Assembly (NCBI GenBank): GCA_039190895.1 | Contig: JBCCXY010000002.1 | Span: 23,087 to 87,086, forward strand | Origin: Ovoidimarina sp039190895 | GTDB taxonomy: Bacteria; Pseudomonadota; Alphaproteobacteria; Rhodobacterales; Rhodobacteraceae | Length of the DNA stretch: 64,000 nt | Reading direction: 5' to 3' | Shown here: piece by piece, positions 9,511 through 18,269 of the stretch | Position numbering within the stretch: the first letter of the stretch is position 1 | How the letters are laid out: every line of letters begins with the position of its first letter | The notes under the pieces: generated by a model | What the model saw: only the letters and a program-made list of their open reading frames with translations | The model's database searches: none | What the model was told of the DNA's origin: nothing | Position numbers and translations under genes: made by a program

Positions 9511-10587
9511 ATGATCGGGGTCAGCCTGAGCGGCATCATCAAGCGGTATGGGGCGCTTCAGGTCGTCCACGGGATCGACCTTGATGTGGCAGAACGGGAA
9601 TTTGTCGTGCTGGTCGGTCCATCCGGCTGCGGCAAGTCCACGACGCTTCGCATGATTGCCGGCCTGGAAGAGATCTCCGAAGGCGATCTTGAGATCCACG
9701 GCAAGCGAATGAACCGCATCGCCCCGAAGGATCGCGATGTTGCGATGGTCTTTCAGAACTACGCGCTCTATCCGCACCTGAACGTTGCGGACAACATGGC
9801 CTTCGGTCTCCGCATCCGGCGCATGCCAAAAGACCAGATCGCGACAACGATTGCTGAAACCGCCGAAATCCTCGGCCTGACCGAGTATCTTGAGCGTCGC
9901 CCGGCGGACCTTTCCGGCGGCCAACGCCAACGCGTCGCCATGGGCCGCGCCATCGTTCGTCATCCGAAGGTCTTCCTGTTCGACGAACCGCTCTCCAACC
10001 TCGACGCCAAACTGCGCACGCAAATGCGGGCCGAGATCAAGCGGCTGCACAACCGCCTCGGCGTTACCTCGGTTTATGTCACCCACGACCAGGTGGAGGC
10101 GATGACCCTCGCCGACCGCATCGTTGTCATGAACGACGGACGGATTGAGCAAGTCGGAACTCCGATGGAGCTGTTCAACAACCCCGCCAATACCTTCGTC
10201 GCCGGTTTCCTCGGCTCACCGCCGATGAACCAGATGAAGGCGCAGCTCACCGAAACCGGGGCACGGGTCGGAAACGCCGAGATCAATCTGGGCCGCGCCA
10301 TCAACGGCAACGCGGGGCGCGATGTCATTATCGGCATCCGTCCGGAACACGTGACCCTTCAGCCCGGCGAACAGACCACCGCGCTGCCCATCGACCTCGA
10401 CCTCGTCGAACCGCTGGGCTCAGAGGCGCTGCTGCACGCACGTTTTGGCGAGGACGAGATGGTCTTCAAAGCCGACACGCACGGCGACATCTCGCACCTG
10501 CAAGGCGTCGCCGAGGTGCACGTCCCCGCCGCGCTCGTAAAGGTCTTCGACGCCGAAACCGGCCGCGCCCTGAGGCTGGAGCACTAG
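9511..10587 (+). CDS. Oligo-uronate ABC transporter ATP-binding protein (AlgS-like)
   Basis: A 358-residue MalK-type ATPase with Walker A GPSGCGKST, signature LSGGQRQR, Walker B VFLFDEP and a C-terminal TOBE region. ATG 9511 is chosen because GGAGG lies just upstream; a TTG four codons earlier is less likely. Its length and partner genes match the Sphingomonas A1 AlgS-M1-M2-Q importer. It opens the operon ATPase, permease, permease, binding protein, exolyase, SDR, KdgF. It energises uptake of oligo-uronates across the inner membrane; the substrate is inferred from the lyase and KdgF downstream. Confidence 0.87.
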   Translation: MIGVSLSGIIKRYGALQVVHGIDLDVAEREFVVLVGPSGCGKSTTLRMIAGLEEISEGDLEIHGKRMNRIAPKDRDVAMVFQNYALYPHLNVADNMAFGLRIRRMPKDQIATTIAETAEILGLTEYLERRPADLSGGQRQRVAMGRAIVRHPKVFLFDEPLSNLDAKLRTQMRAEIKRLHNRLGVTSVYVTHDQVEAMTLADRIVVMNDGRIEQVGTPMELFNNPANTFVAGFLGSPPMNQMKAQLTETGARVGNAEINLGRAINGNAGRDVIIGIRPEHVTLQPGEQTTALPIDLDLVEPLGSEALLHARFGEDEMVFKADTHGDISHLQGVAEVHVPAALVKVFDAETGRALRLEH

Positions 10588-10590
10588 GCG

Positions 10591-11574
10591 ATGGTCGACC
10601 GCAACGCAGATGTCGCTGGCATTCCCGTCGAAGAGGTCGACAACAAATCCTACGCGCCAGAGTCGACATGGGCGCGGACGGTCGACCACTTCAAGCGCGA
10701 ATGGCAGCTCTACGTGATGCTCGCCCCGACGATCATCTGGTTCTTGGTCTTCCTCTACAAGCCGATGTACGGCCTGCAGATTGCCTTCAAGGACTACTCG
10801 ATCTTCCGCGGCGTCGCCGACAGCCCGTGGGTGGGTCTTGAACATTTCGAGGTCCTGTTCGCCAACGACCAGTTCGTCCGTGCCGTCTGGAACACGGTGA
10901 AGATCAGCGCGCTGAACCTGATCTTTGGCTTTCCTGCGCCGATCATCCTCGCCCTGATGTTCAACGAAATCCTTCACGCGACCTACAAGAAGACGGCCCA
11001 GACCATCGTGTATCTGCCACACTTCATCTCGTCGGTGATCATCGCCGGGATCGTCATCACGGCCTTTGCGCCGACAGGTGGCATCGTGAACATCATCCTC
11101 GGCTGGTTCGGCATCGATTCAATTTATTTCCTGACGCGCCCCGAATGGTTCCGCCCGATCTTCGTCGGCACGGGTATCTGGCAAGAGGCCGGGTTCGGCT
11201 CCATCGTCTTTCTCGCCGCCATCGCGGGCGTGAACCCCTCGCTTTACGAAAGCGCTGTCGTTGACGGGGCGAACCGCTGGCAAATGATGTGGAAGATCAC
11301 CATTCCATCCATCCTGCCAACGATCCTGATCATGCTGATCATCCGCATCGGCAACATCATGGAAGTGTCGTTCGAACTGGTGATCCTCCTCTACCAGCCC
11401 GCGACCTATGAAACCGCGGACGTCGTCAACACCTGGATCTACCGCCAAGGCCTGCAATCCGGCCAATACGACCTCGCCGCCGCTGCGGGGCTGTTCAACG
11501 CCGTCGTCGCCTTCGTCCTCGTGATGACAGCCAACACACTGTCGCGCCGCTATTCGCGCACGTCGCTTTGGTGA
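10591..11574 (+). CDS. ABC transporter permease (AlgM1/LplB-like)
   Basis: A 327-residue inner-membrane permease with about six TM helices. It has the LplB-type start LAPTIIWFLVFLYKPMYGLQIAFKDY and the ATPase-contacting EAA-like loop YESAVVDGANRWQMM near residue 230. The length is close to Sphingomonas AlgM1. It begins 3 bp after the ATPase stop, so translation is probably coupled. It forms the transmembrane channel with the next gene product. Confidence 0.9.
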   Translation: MVDRNADVAGIPVEEVDNKSYAPESTWARTVDHFKREWQLYVMLAPTIIWFLVFLYKPMYGLQIAFKDYSIFRGVADSPWVGLEHFEVLFANDQFVRAVWNTVKISALNLIFGFPAPIILALMFNEILHATYKKTAQTIVYLPHFISSVIIAGIVITAFAPTGGIVNIILGWFGIDSIYFLTRPEWFRPIFVGTGIWQEAGFGSIVFLAAIAGVNPSLYESAVVDGANRWQMMWKITIPSILPTILIMLIIRIGNIMEVSFELVILLYQPATYETADVVNTWIYRQGLQSGQYDLAAAAGLFNAVVAFVLVMTANTLSRRYSRTSLW

Positions 11575-11587
11575 AGGGGACAGGGCC

Positions 11588-12469
11588 ATGATGAACTGGA
11601 ACCTCTACTCTCGCGGCGACAAAATGTTCGCCATCGTCGTGTCCGTCCTGATCGGCATGTTCACGGTCGCGACGCTCTATCCGTTCATCTACATCGCCGC
11701 GGTCTCGTTCTCATCGGGATTCGCGGCGCAAGCGGGCAAGGTTGTCATCACACCCATCGACGCAACGCTCGAGGCCTATGGCTACATCCTCTGGGACCCG
11801 CAGTTCTGGATCAGCTACGGCAACACGTTCATCTATACCATCGGCGGTACGCTGATGAGCCTCGCGTTCATTATCCCCGGCGCCTACGCGCTGTCGCGCC
11901 CGCAACTCAAAGGGCGCAGGTTCTTCAACCTCTTCATCGCCTTCACGATGTGGTTCAACGCGGGCCTCATCCCGTTCTTCCTGAACATGCGCGACCTGAA
12001 CCTGCTCGACAGCATGTTCGGCATCATCCTCGCCTTCGCCGTCAACGCCTTCAACATCATCCTGCTACGCAACTTCTTTGAGTCGATTCCCAGAAGCTTC
12101 GAAGAAGCCGCCCGCATGGACGGGGCGAACGATTTTCAGGTCCTCTGGAAGGTCTACATCCCGCTCTCAAAGCCCGCCATCGCGACGATCACGCTCTTCT
12201 GCATCGTGTCCCGTTGGAATGGCTTCTTCTGGGCCATGGTCCTCTTGCAAAGCGAGGACAAGATCCCGCTACAGGTCTTTCTGCGCCACACCATCGCCAA
12301 CCTAAGCGACGACGACGAGTTCGCCATCGTGCAAACCGCCGCCGGGTTCAGCGCCGAAACGGTCACCGCCGCCATCATCGTCTGTTCGATCATCCCCGTG
12401 CTGATCGTCTACCCGTTCATTCAGAAATACTTCGAGAAGGGCATCCTGCTCGGGGGCGTCAAAGAATAG
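11588..12469 (+). CDS. ABC transporter permease (AlgM2/LplC-like)
   Basis: A 293-residue permease, the same length I recall for Sphingomonas AlgM2. It has TM helices from about residue 15 and the EAA loop EEAARMDGANDFQVLWKVY near residue 180. The C-terminus YFEKGILLGGVKE is the typical ending of LplC/YtcP permeases. It sits 13 bp after the AlgM1-like gene and just upstream of the binding-protein gene. Confidence 0.9.
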   Translation: MMNWNLYSRGDKMFAIVVSVLIGMFTVATLYPFIYIAAVSFSSGFAAQAGKVVITPIDATLEAYGYILWDPQFWISYGNTFIYTIGGTLMSLAFIIPGAYALSRPQLKGRRFFNLFIAFTMWFNAGLIPFFLNMRDLNLLDSMFGIILAFAVNAFNIILLRNFFESIPRSFEEAARMDGANDFQVLWKVYIPLSKPAIATITLFCIVSRWNGFFWAMVLLQSEDKIPLQVFLRHTIANLSDDDEFAIVQTAAGFSAETVTAAIIVCSIIPVLIVYPFIQKYFEKGILLGGVKE

Positions 12470-12495
12470 TCCAAGGCTTTCATAGGGAGGAAACC

Positions 12496-14058
12496 ATGAA
12501 AAAACTAAGCCTTACAGCAGCCGTTCTGGCCAGCACGGCGATCGCATCGCCCGGGTTGGCCGAGGGCCACCTGCCCATCGTGGACGAACCGCTGGAGCTG
12601 ACGATCCAGATGAACCACGCGCGCTATCCGATCTATGAAGAAGACTGGCCGGTAGAGCAGGTCGCACGGGAACTGACCGGCATCCACCTGATCAACGACA
12701 CCGTCGGCGCCAACATGCGTACGGACGAGAACACGGGCCGGACCGAGGCGCTGAACCTGATGCTGGCGTCGGGCAACATCCCCGACATCGTCGGCTCCAG
12801 CCGCATCCGCGATTTCGTCAACCAGTACGGCCCCGAAGGCGCCTTCGTGCCGCTCAACGACCTGATCGCCGAGCACGCTCCAAACATCGCCGCGTATTAC
12901 GAGACGCGCCCCGACATCGAAGCCGCCGTAAAGGCGTCGGACGGCCAGATGTACTACATCCCCTACCTGCCCGACGGGAAGTATGGCCGCGCGTACTGGA
13001 TCAGGACAGACTGGCTCGACAAGCTCGGCCTCGACATGCCGGAAACGGTGGACGAGTACGAAGAGGTGCTTCGCGCCTTCAAGACGCAAGACCCGAACGG
13101 CAATGGTCTGGCCGATGAGGTCCCGTTCTTCGCACGCCAGTGGCCCGAAGTCGTCCGCCTCGTCACGCTTTGGGACGGGCGCGCGCATGGCTCTGACACG
13201 TACCACGACTTCCTCGTCGAAGACGGCAAGATCGGCCACGGCTACATCGGCGAGGGCTACCGCGAAGGGATCAAGAACCTCGCGCGCTGGTACAGCGAAG
13301 GCCTGATCGACGCCGAGATCTTTACCCGGGGCTCGTCCGCGCGTGATTTCCTTCTGTCGGAAAACCTCGGCGGCTCGACCCACGACTGGTTCGCCTCGAC
13401 CAGCGGCTACAACCGCCTGTCGTCCGAGATCGACGGGTTTGAGTTCAAGGCCTTCGCGCCCCCCGCGTCACCCTCCGGACGCCGCATTGAAGAGCATCGC
13501 CGGATCCTCGTGAAGCCCGACGGCTGGGCCATCGGCCACACCAACGAACACGTCGTCGAGACGATCAAATACTTCGACTTCTGGTTCACCGAGGAAGGCC
13601 GCCGTCTGGCGAACTTCGGCGTCGAGGGCCAGCAGTACGACATGATCGACGGCAAACCGATCTTCAAGCAAGAGTTCCTTGATGCGGGGCCGGTGAACCG
13701 CTCGCTCTATCAGGTTGGCGCACAGCTTCAGGGCCGGGGATACTTCCAGGATTACAACTACGAAATCCAGTGGAGTAATGAGTTCGCGCTTGAAGGCATC
13801 GCGCTTTACGACCAGGGCGACTACCTGATCCCCGACTTCCTCGGCGTGGCGTTCACCGCTGACGAGCAAAAGGTCTATGACCGCACCTGGGGCTCGATCC
13901 GCGATTACATGCTAGAGCGTCAGCAGGCGTGGATCCTCGGGAACGGTGACGTCGAAGCGGATTGGGACGACTACATCGCCCAGCTCGACTCGATGGGCAT
14001 GCAGGAGCTGCTCGTCGTGATGCAAACGGCCTACGACCGTCAGTACGGCGGCGGGTAA
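12496..14058 (+). CDS. Oligo-uronate-binding periplasmic protein (AlgQ-like)
   Basis: A 520-residue extracellular solute-binding protein. The ATG at 12496 is preceded by GGGAGGAAACC and followed by a Sec signal peptide (MKKLSLTAAVLASTAIA...GLA), so earlier in-frame codons are not the start. A Ca2+-binding loop DPNGNGLADEVP begins at residue 199. It matches the calcium site of Sphingomonas AlgQ1/AlgQ2 almost residue for residue, which strongly supports binding of alginate-type oligosaccharides. It acts in the periplasm and delivers ligand to the AlgM1/M2-like permeases. A perfect hairpin follows its stop codon. Confidence 0.88.
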   Translation: MKKLSLTAAVLASTAIASPGLAEGHLPIVDEPLELTIQMNHARYPIYEEDWPVEQVARELTGIHLINDTVGANMRTDENTGRTEALNLMLASGNIPDIVGSSRIRDFVNQYGPEGAFVPLNDLIAEHAPNIAAYYETRPDIEAAVKASDGQMYYIPYLPDGKYGRAYWIRTDWLDKLGLDMPETVDEYEEVLRAFKTQDPNGNGLADEVPFFARQWPEVVRLVTLWDGRAHGSDTYHDFLVEDGKIGHGYIGEGYREGIKNLARWYSEGLIDAEIFTRGSSARDFLLSENLGGSTHDWFASTSGYNRLSSEIDGFEFKAFAPPASPSGRRIEEHRRILVKPDGWAIGHTNEHVVETIKYFDFWFTEEGRRLANFGVEGQQYDMIDGKPIFKQEFLDAGPVNRSLYQVGAQLQGRGYFQDYNYEIQWSNEFALEGIALYDQGDYLIPDFLGVAFTADEQKVYDRTWGSIRDYMLERQQAWILGNGDVEADWDDYIAQLDSMGMQELLVVMQTAYDRQYGGG

Positions 14059-14073
14059 CGGAACCGGCCAAGT

Positions 14074-14097
14074 TGGGCGACGCCTCGGTGTCGCCCA
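14074..14097 (+). promoter_or_regulatory. Intercistronic hairpin after the binding-protein gene
   Basis: A perfect 8-bp stem TGGGCGAC / GTCGCCCA with an 8-base loop, in the gap between the binding-protein stop and the exolyase start. No U-run follows. It probably stabilises the upstream message, as with the similar stems at 3756 and 22123. Confidence 0.65.
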
Positions 14098-14130
14098 CCG
14101 ACCCTCAATCCCTGACCTGATTGGACGAAG

Positions 14131-16449
14131 ATGCCTGGCGACGCCATTCCCATGCTTGACGAACCCAAAGCGGCGCGCATGACGATCCAGTATGCGCCCG
14201 TGGCGGAGACGGACATGGTCGAGAACCCCCCGCGGTTCACCTGGCTGCCCGTGGTGGATGAGGGTGCAGCCTATGTCCTGCGCGTCTCCACCGACCCGAA
14301 GTATCCCGCCAAGTCCACTCAAGTCTTCGAAAACATCCCGCTGAATTTCTTCACGCCACACACCCTCCTCGAACCGGGCGACTACCACTGGTCCTACGCG
14401 ACCTGGGACACCGACGCAGGCAAACCTTCCAGCGCTTGGAGCAGCTCACGCAGCTTCACAATGCCCGAAGGCCTCCCCGAAACGCCCCTGCCCCATCGCG
14501 ACGTGCGGATGGCCAAGGCCGACTCCCGGCACCCCCGTTTGTGGATGACGCCAGACCGCCTTGCCAACTTCAAAACGGCGGTGAAATCCGACGCAACCCA
14601 TTGTTCCTGGTCGGTTTTCTACGAGAAATCGGTACTGCCGTGGATGGACAAGGACGTCTACAAGGAACCCGCCGGGTACCACAACCACACCCGCACGGCG
14701 CCGGTCTGGCGCCAGACCTACATCGACCTGCAAGAGGTCTGGTACGCCGTGCGCCACCTCGCCATCGGCGGCCGTGTCACCGACAACGCCGCGATGACAG
14801 CCCGCGCGAAAGAGTGGCTGCTGGAAGCAGCCTCGTGGGACCCGACGGGCGTCACATCACGCGCCTACACCGACGAATGGGCCTACCGCGTCTGCAACGC
14901 GCTCGCCTGGGGCTACGACTGGCTCTATGACGATCTCACCGAAGACGAACGCGCAACCGTCCGCACCAGCTTGCGAGAGCGCACACGCGACATCGCCGAA
15001 CACGCCATCCTCAACGCGAAGATCCACCTCTTTCCCTACGACAGCCACGCCGTCCGCTCCGTCTCGCTGACGCTTATCCCGGCCTGCATCGCGCTGCTCG
15101 ACGAGGGCGACGACGAGGTCAGCGATTGGCTCAACTACTGCATTGAATTCCTCTACACCGTCTATTCCCCCTGGGGCGACAGCGACGGCGGCTGGGCCGA
15201 AGGCGCCCAGTACTGGATGATGGGGATGGCCTACCTCATCGACGCCGCGAACCGCCTGAAAAGCTACACCCGCCTCGACCTCTACCAACGCCCGTTCCTG
15301 CAGAACACGGGCGACTTCCCCCTCTACTGCAACGCCCCCGACACGCGGCGCGCCAGTTTCGGCGACGACAGTGCCCTCGGCGATCTGCCCGCGATCAAGA
15401 CTGGCCTAAACATGCGCCAATTCGCAGGGGTTACCGGCAAAGGCGCCTACCAATGGTATTGCGACGAAAACCTGCGCCTGAACCCCGGCACCGAAATGGC
15501 GTTCTACAATTGGGGCTGGTGGGACACCCACTTCGACGAACTCGTCTTCCAGACCGATTTCCCGGTGGTCGAGGCGTCACCCCCCACAAGCGGTTTGCGC
15601 CACTTCAAGGGCATCGGCTGGGTCGGCGTCCAGCACGCCATGGACGACCCGGATCGGCACATCCAGTTCGTCTTCAAATCCTCGCCCTTCGGATCGATCA
15701 GCCACAGCCACGGCGACCAGAACGCGTTCTGCCTGTCGGCCTTCGGAGAAGATCTGGCAATCCAATCCGGCCACTACGTCGCCTTCAACTCTACGATGCA
15801 CCGCAACTGGCGCCGACAAACTCGGTCGAAAAATGCGATCCTGATCAACGGGAAAGGCCAATACGCCGGCAAGGACAAGACCAAAGCCATGGCCGCGACG
15901 GGCCGGATCCTTGCGGCGGAAGAGCGCGACGATCACACCTTCATCCAAGGCGACGCAACGGCGGCCTACCAAAGCCTGTCGCCCGAGGTCACGAACGTGC
16001 AGCGCGAGGTATATTTCGTCCGGAACGACTACTTCGTCATCGTCGACAGTGTGGACGCGACCGAGCCGGTCACTCTGGAATGGTTGCTGCACGCCAACGC
16101 CCCCTATGAGCTTGGCAAAACTTCATTCCGCAACACCGGCGAACGCGCGGGCTTCTATGGGCAGGTCGTGTGGTCCGAAGCGGGCAAGCCGACCTTCGAG
16201 CAGGAAACCGGGTTCACCGACGTTGACCCCGCCGACTACGAGGGTCTGCACGTCAGCACATTCCTCACCGCGCGCTATCCCGCCGCGAAACGCCACCGCA
16301 TCGCGACACTGCTCGTCCCCTACCGCCTCGACGCACCAAAGCGGATTTTCAACTTCATCGACGATCAGGGCTACGACGCCGACCTCTATTTCACCGACGC
16401 GGACGAGAACACCTTCAAGGTCGTTCTCAAGAAATTCGCCAAGACATAA
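14131..16449 (+). CDS. PL15-type exo-oligoalginate lyase (DUF4962 plus heparinase II/III-like)
   Basis: A 772-residue protein without a recognisable signal peptide, so cytosolic. The N-terminal beta domain (about 15-115) corresponds to DUF4962. It is followed by an alpha/alpha-toroid (about 130-450, with VNALAWGYDWLYDDLT-like repeats) and a C-terminal heparinase II/III beta-sandwich with HSHGDQNAF near residue 530. Length and layout match Agrobacterium Atu3025, an exotype oligoalginate lyase. Candidate catalytic His306 and Tyr361 have nearly the same spacing as the recalled Atu3025 pair. It would release unsaturated monouronates from imported oligosaccharides. Another polyuronate, for example a heparin- or ulvan-like one, cannot be excluded. 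Confidence 0.82.
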   Translation: MPGDAIPMLDEPKAARMTIQYAPVAETDMVENPPRFTWLPVVDEGAAYVLRVSTDPKYPAKSTQVFENIPLNFFTPHTLLEPGDYHWSYATWDTDAGKPSSAWSSSRSFTMPEGLPETPLPHRDVRMAKADSRHPRLWMTPDRLANFKTAVKSDATHCSWSVFYEKSVLPWMDKDVYKEPAGYHNHTRTAPVWRQTYIDLQEVWYAVRHLAIGGRVTDNAAMTARAKEWLLEAASWDPTGVTSRAYTDEWAYRVCNALAWGYDWLYDDLTEDERATVRTSLRERTRDIAEHAILNAKIHLFPYDSHAVRSVSLTLIPACIALLDEGDDEVSDWLNYCIEFLYTVYSPWGDSDGGWAEGAQYWMMGMAYLIDAANRLKSYTRLDLYQRPFLQNTGDFPLYCNAPDTRRASFGDDSALGDLPAIKTGLNMRQFAGVTGKGAYQWYCDENLRLNPGTEMAFYNWGWWDTHFDELVFQTDFPVVEASPPTSGLRHFKGIGWVGVQHAMDDPDRHIQFVFKSSPFGSISHSHGDQNAFCLSAFGEDLAIQSGHYVAFNSTMHRNWRRQTRSKNAILINGKGQYAGKDKTKAMAATGRILAAEERDDHTFIQGDATAAYQSLSPEVTNVQREVYFVRNDYFVIVDSVDATEPVTLEWLLHANAPYELGKTSFRNTGERAGFYGQVVWSEAGKPTFEQETGFTDVDPADYEGLHVSTFLTARYPAAKRHRIATLLVPYRLDAPKRIFNFIDDQGYDADLYFTDADENTFKVVLKKFAKT

Positions 16450-16491
16450 GGCCCGGTCGCTGATCCGGGACAACGACAGGGAAGGACCAGA

Positions 16492-17235
16492 ATGAAACTC
16501 GCAGGACAAAGCGCCATCGTGACCGGGGGCGGACGCGACATCGGCTTGGCGGTTGCCAGAAAACTCGCCGCCGAAGGCGCCGCGGTCGCCATCAATTATT
16601 TCTCCAGCAGCGTGGGCGCCGACGCCGCCGTGGCCGAGATCACCGGCACGGGCGGTAAGGCCTTTGCCATGCAAGGCGACCTGACCAAACAGGCCGACAT
16701 CGACGCGCTGGTCACACGCACGGTGGAAGAGTTTGGCGGAATCAACGTCCTCGTCAACAACTCCGGCGGACTGGTTGAGCGCAAGAAGATCGCCGAGATG
16801 TCGGACGATCTGTGGAACACCGTCATGGACCTGAACCTGACAAGCACCTTCCGCGTCACCCGGGCCTGCCTCGCCCACATGACGTCGGGCGCCATCGTCA
16901 ACCTCGCCAGCCAGGCGGGCCGGGACGGCGGCGGGCCGGGCGCGGTGGCCTACGCGACGTCGAAGGGCGCGGTTATGACCATGACACGCGGCCTTGCGAA
17001 AGAGCTTGGCCCGAACATCCGCGTCAACGCCCTGTGCCCCGGCATGATCGACACCGACTTCCACAACGTCCACACCCCGGACGCGGGCCGTCGCGGGTTC
17101 GAAGCCAACGCACCGATGAAGCGGCAGGGCCATACCGAAGACACTGCCAACCTTGCGTTGTTCCTGGCCTGTAACGACAGTGCCTTCATGACCGGAACAA
17201 ACATAGATATTAACGGCGGCATGCTGTTTTCGTAA
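16492..17235 (+). CDS. SDR-family oxidoreductase, candidate DEH reductase
   Basis: A 247-residue classical short-chain dehydrogenase. It has cofactor motif TGGGRDIG (11-18), NNSGG, and catalytic Ser140, Tyr154 and Lys158 (YATSK). Between the exolyase and kdgF, the best candidate reaction is NAD(P)H reduction of 4-deoxy-L-erythro-5-hexoseulose uronate (DEH) to 2-keto-3-deoxygluconate, as for Agrobacterium Atu3026 and Sphingomonas A1-R. The start is preceded by GGGAAGGACC. The function is inferred from context, because the fold alone is not specific. Confidence 0.85.
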   Translation: MKLAGQSAIVTGGGRDIGLAVARKLAAEGAAVAINYFSSSVGADAAVAEITGTGGKAFAMQGDLTKQADIDALVTRTVEEFGGINVLVNNSGGLVERKKIAEMSDDLWNTVMDLNLTSTFRVTRACLAHMTSGAIVNLASQAGRDGGGPGAVAYATSKGAVMTMTRGLAKELGPNIRVNALCPGMIDTDFHNVHTPDAGRRGFEANAPMKRQGHTEDTANLALFLACNDSAFMTGTNIDINGGMLFS

Positions 17236-17252
17236 GCGGGAGAGACTCAGAG

Positions 17253-17564
17253 ATGTCCGAATTTCCGGTCGTACCATCCGGCGAAAACGTGACGCGACAG
17301 GTTCTGGCAGACCACCCGGACCTCATGGTTGTTGCCTTCAACTTCAAAACAGCGGGGGCGGTCGGCGACTTGCACAACCACCCGCACGTCCAGTCGACGT
17401 TTGTCTCTAGCGGACGATTTCGCTTCACCCTGGGCGAGGAAGAGCGTGAGGTCGCCGCAGGCGACAGCTTCGTCATTCCGTCAAATCTCACCCACGGCTG
17501 TGAATGCTTGGAGCCAGGGGTCTTGGTGGACAGCTTCACCCCCCGCCGCGACGATTTTCTATAG
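17253..17564 (+). CDS. kdgF: KdgF-like cupin, unsaturated uronate ring-opening enzyme
   Basis: A 103-residue single-domain cupin. The metal-site pattern HNHPHVQ (His41, His43, Gln47) plus His81 (NLTHG), and the ending DSFTPRRDDFL, are characteristic of KdgF. KdgF converts 4,5-unsaturated monouronates to linear ketouronate (DEH). It fits directly between the exolyase and the SDR in the pathway. It starts 17 bp after the SDR with a GGGAGA site, and its last 6 bp overlap the stop end of the convergent racemase gene. Confidence 0.88.
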   Translation: MSEFPVVPSGENVTRQVLADHPDLMVVAFNFKTAGAVGDLHNHPHVQSTFVSSGRFRFTLGEEEREVAAGDSFVIPSNLTHGCECLEPGVLVDSFTPRRDDFL

Positions 17565-18269
17565 TGAGGCGTTGCGTCCACCAAGCACTCGGCCTTGCGA
17601 AAACGGTCGCGCGTCTTTCCAACCCGCATCACTTGCAAGTGCCGTTTGCGCCAGTTTGACAGCCGCCCGGTTGGGGTCGATCACTGGCGCTTTGCATACG
17701 CTGGCAAGGCGGCGGGACAGCGGCGACATCCCCGCGCATCCCAGCACCACAGCGGCCTCAGAAAACCGCCGTGACTGGTCCCGTACGACTGCCTCAAGTT
17801 CGTCAGCCCTGTCCAAAATCTCAAGCACCGGCACATCGGCGGCCACCACACCCGCACATCGAGGGTCAAGGCCCATGGCCGTGATGTTTCGCGTGATTTC
17901 CGGAACTGAACCCTGCGTTGTCGTGACCACCACAAACCTTGGTCTGCTGATTGACGCCACAAGACACGCCGCTTCTCCAAGCCCGATCACAGGGCAGCCG
18001 CAAGTTGCGCGCAAACTGTGCAGGCCGGTGTCGTCAAAGCAGCCAATGATCAGCACCGACGCTCCGGCAGCGCGGGCTTGTTTGGCTATGGTGAAGAGCC
18101 CGGAAAGACATGCCTCCGCATCCTTCGGGCCCTGGATTGCAGGTGGGCCGTCGCGATTGGTATAGCCCACGATCTGGATGTCCGGCGTGGATACGTCGCG
18201 GGCGGCGACGACCATCTCGTGGGTCATCTGCTCCGTCGCATTGGGATTCAGGAAAGCGACCTTTGTCAT
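17559..18269 (-). CDS. Asp/Glu/hydantoin racemase-family protein
   Basis: A 236-residue cytosolic enzyme. The start at 18269 overlaps the stop of the upstream ABC ATPase as TAATG, indicating translational coupling, so the longer frame upstream is not used. Two active-site cysteines lie in IIGCFDD and VLGCAGM, the pattern of the hydantoin racemase/maleate isomerase/aspartate racemase superfamily. N-terminal FLNPNAT matches the hydantoin/allantoin racemase branch. As the last gene of a peptide ABC operon, it may process the imported substrate, such as a hydantoin or D-amino acid derivative. Which reaction it performs is unknown. Confidence 0.83.
   Translation of the reverse strand: MTKVAFLNPNATEQMTHEMVVAARDVSTPDIQIVGYTNRDGPPAIQGPKDAEACLSGLFTIAKQARAAGASVLIIGCFDDTGLHSLRATCGCPVIGLGEAACLVASISRPRFVVVTTTQGSVPEITRNITAMGLDPRCAGVVAADVPVLEILDRADELEAVVRDQSRRFSEAAVVLGCAGMSPLSRRLASVCKAPVIDPNRAAVKLAQTALASDAGWKDARPFSQGRVLGGRNASL

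Noticed and set aside
9343..10152. N-terminal extension of the GntR reading frame to a start at 10152.
   Set aside because: It would run antisense through the ABC ATPase gene. The Met at 9342 has a good ribosome-binding site and gives a standard GntR length.
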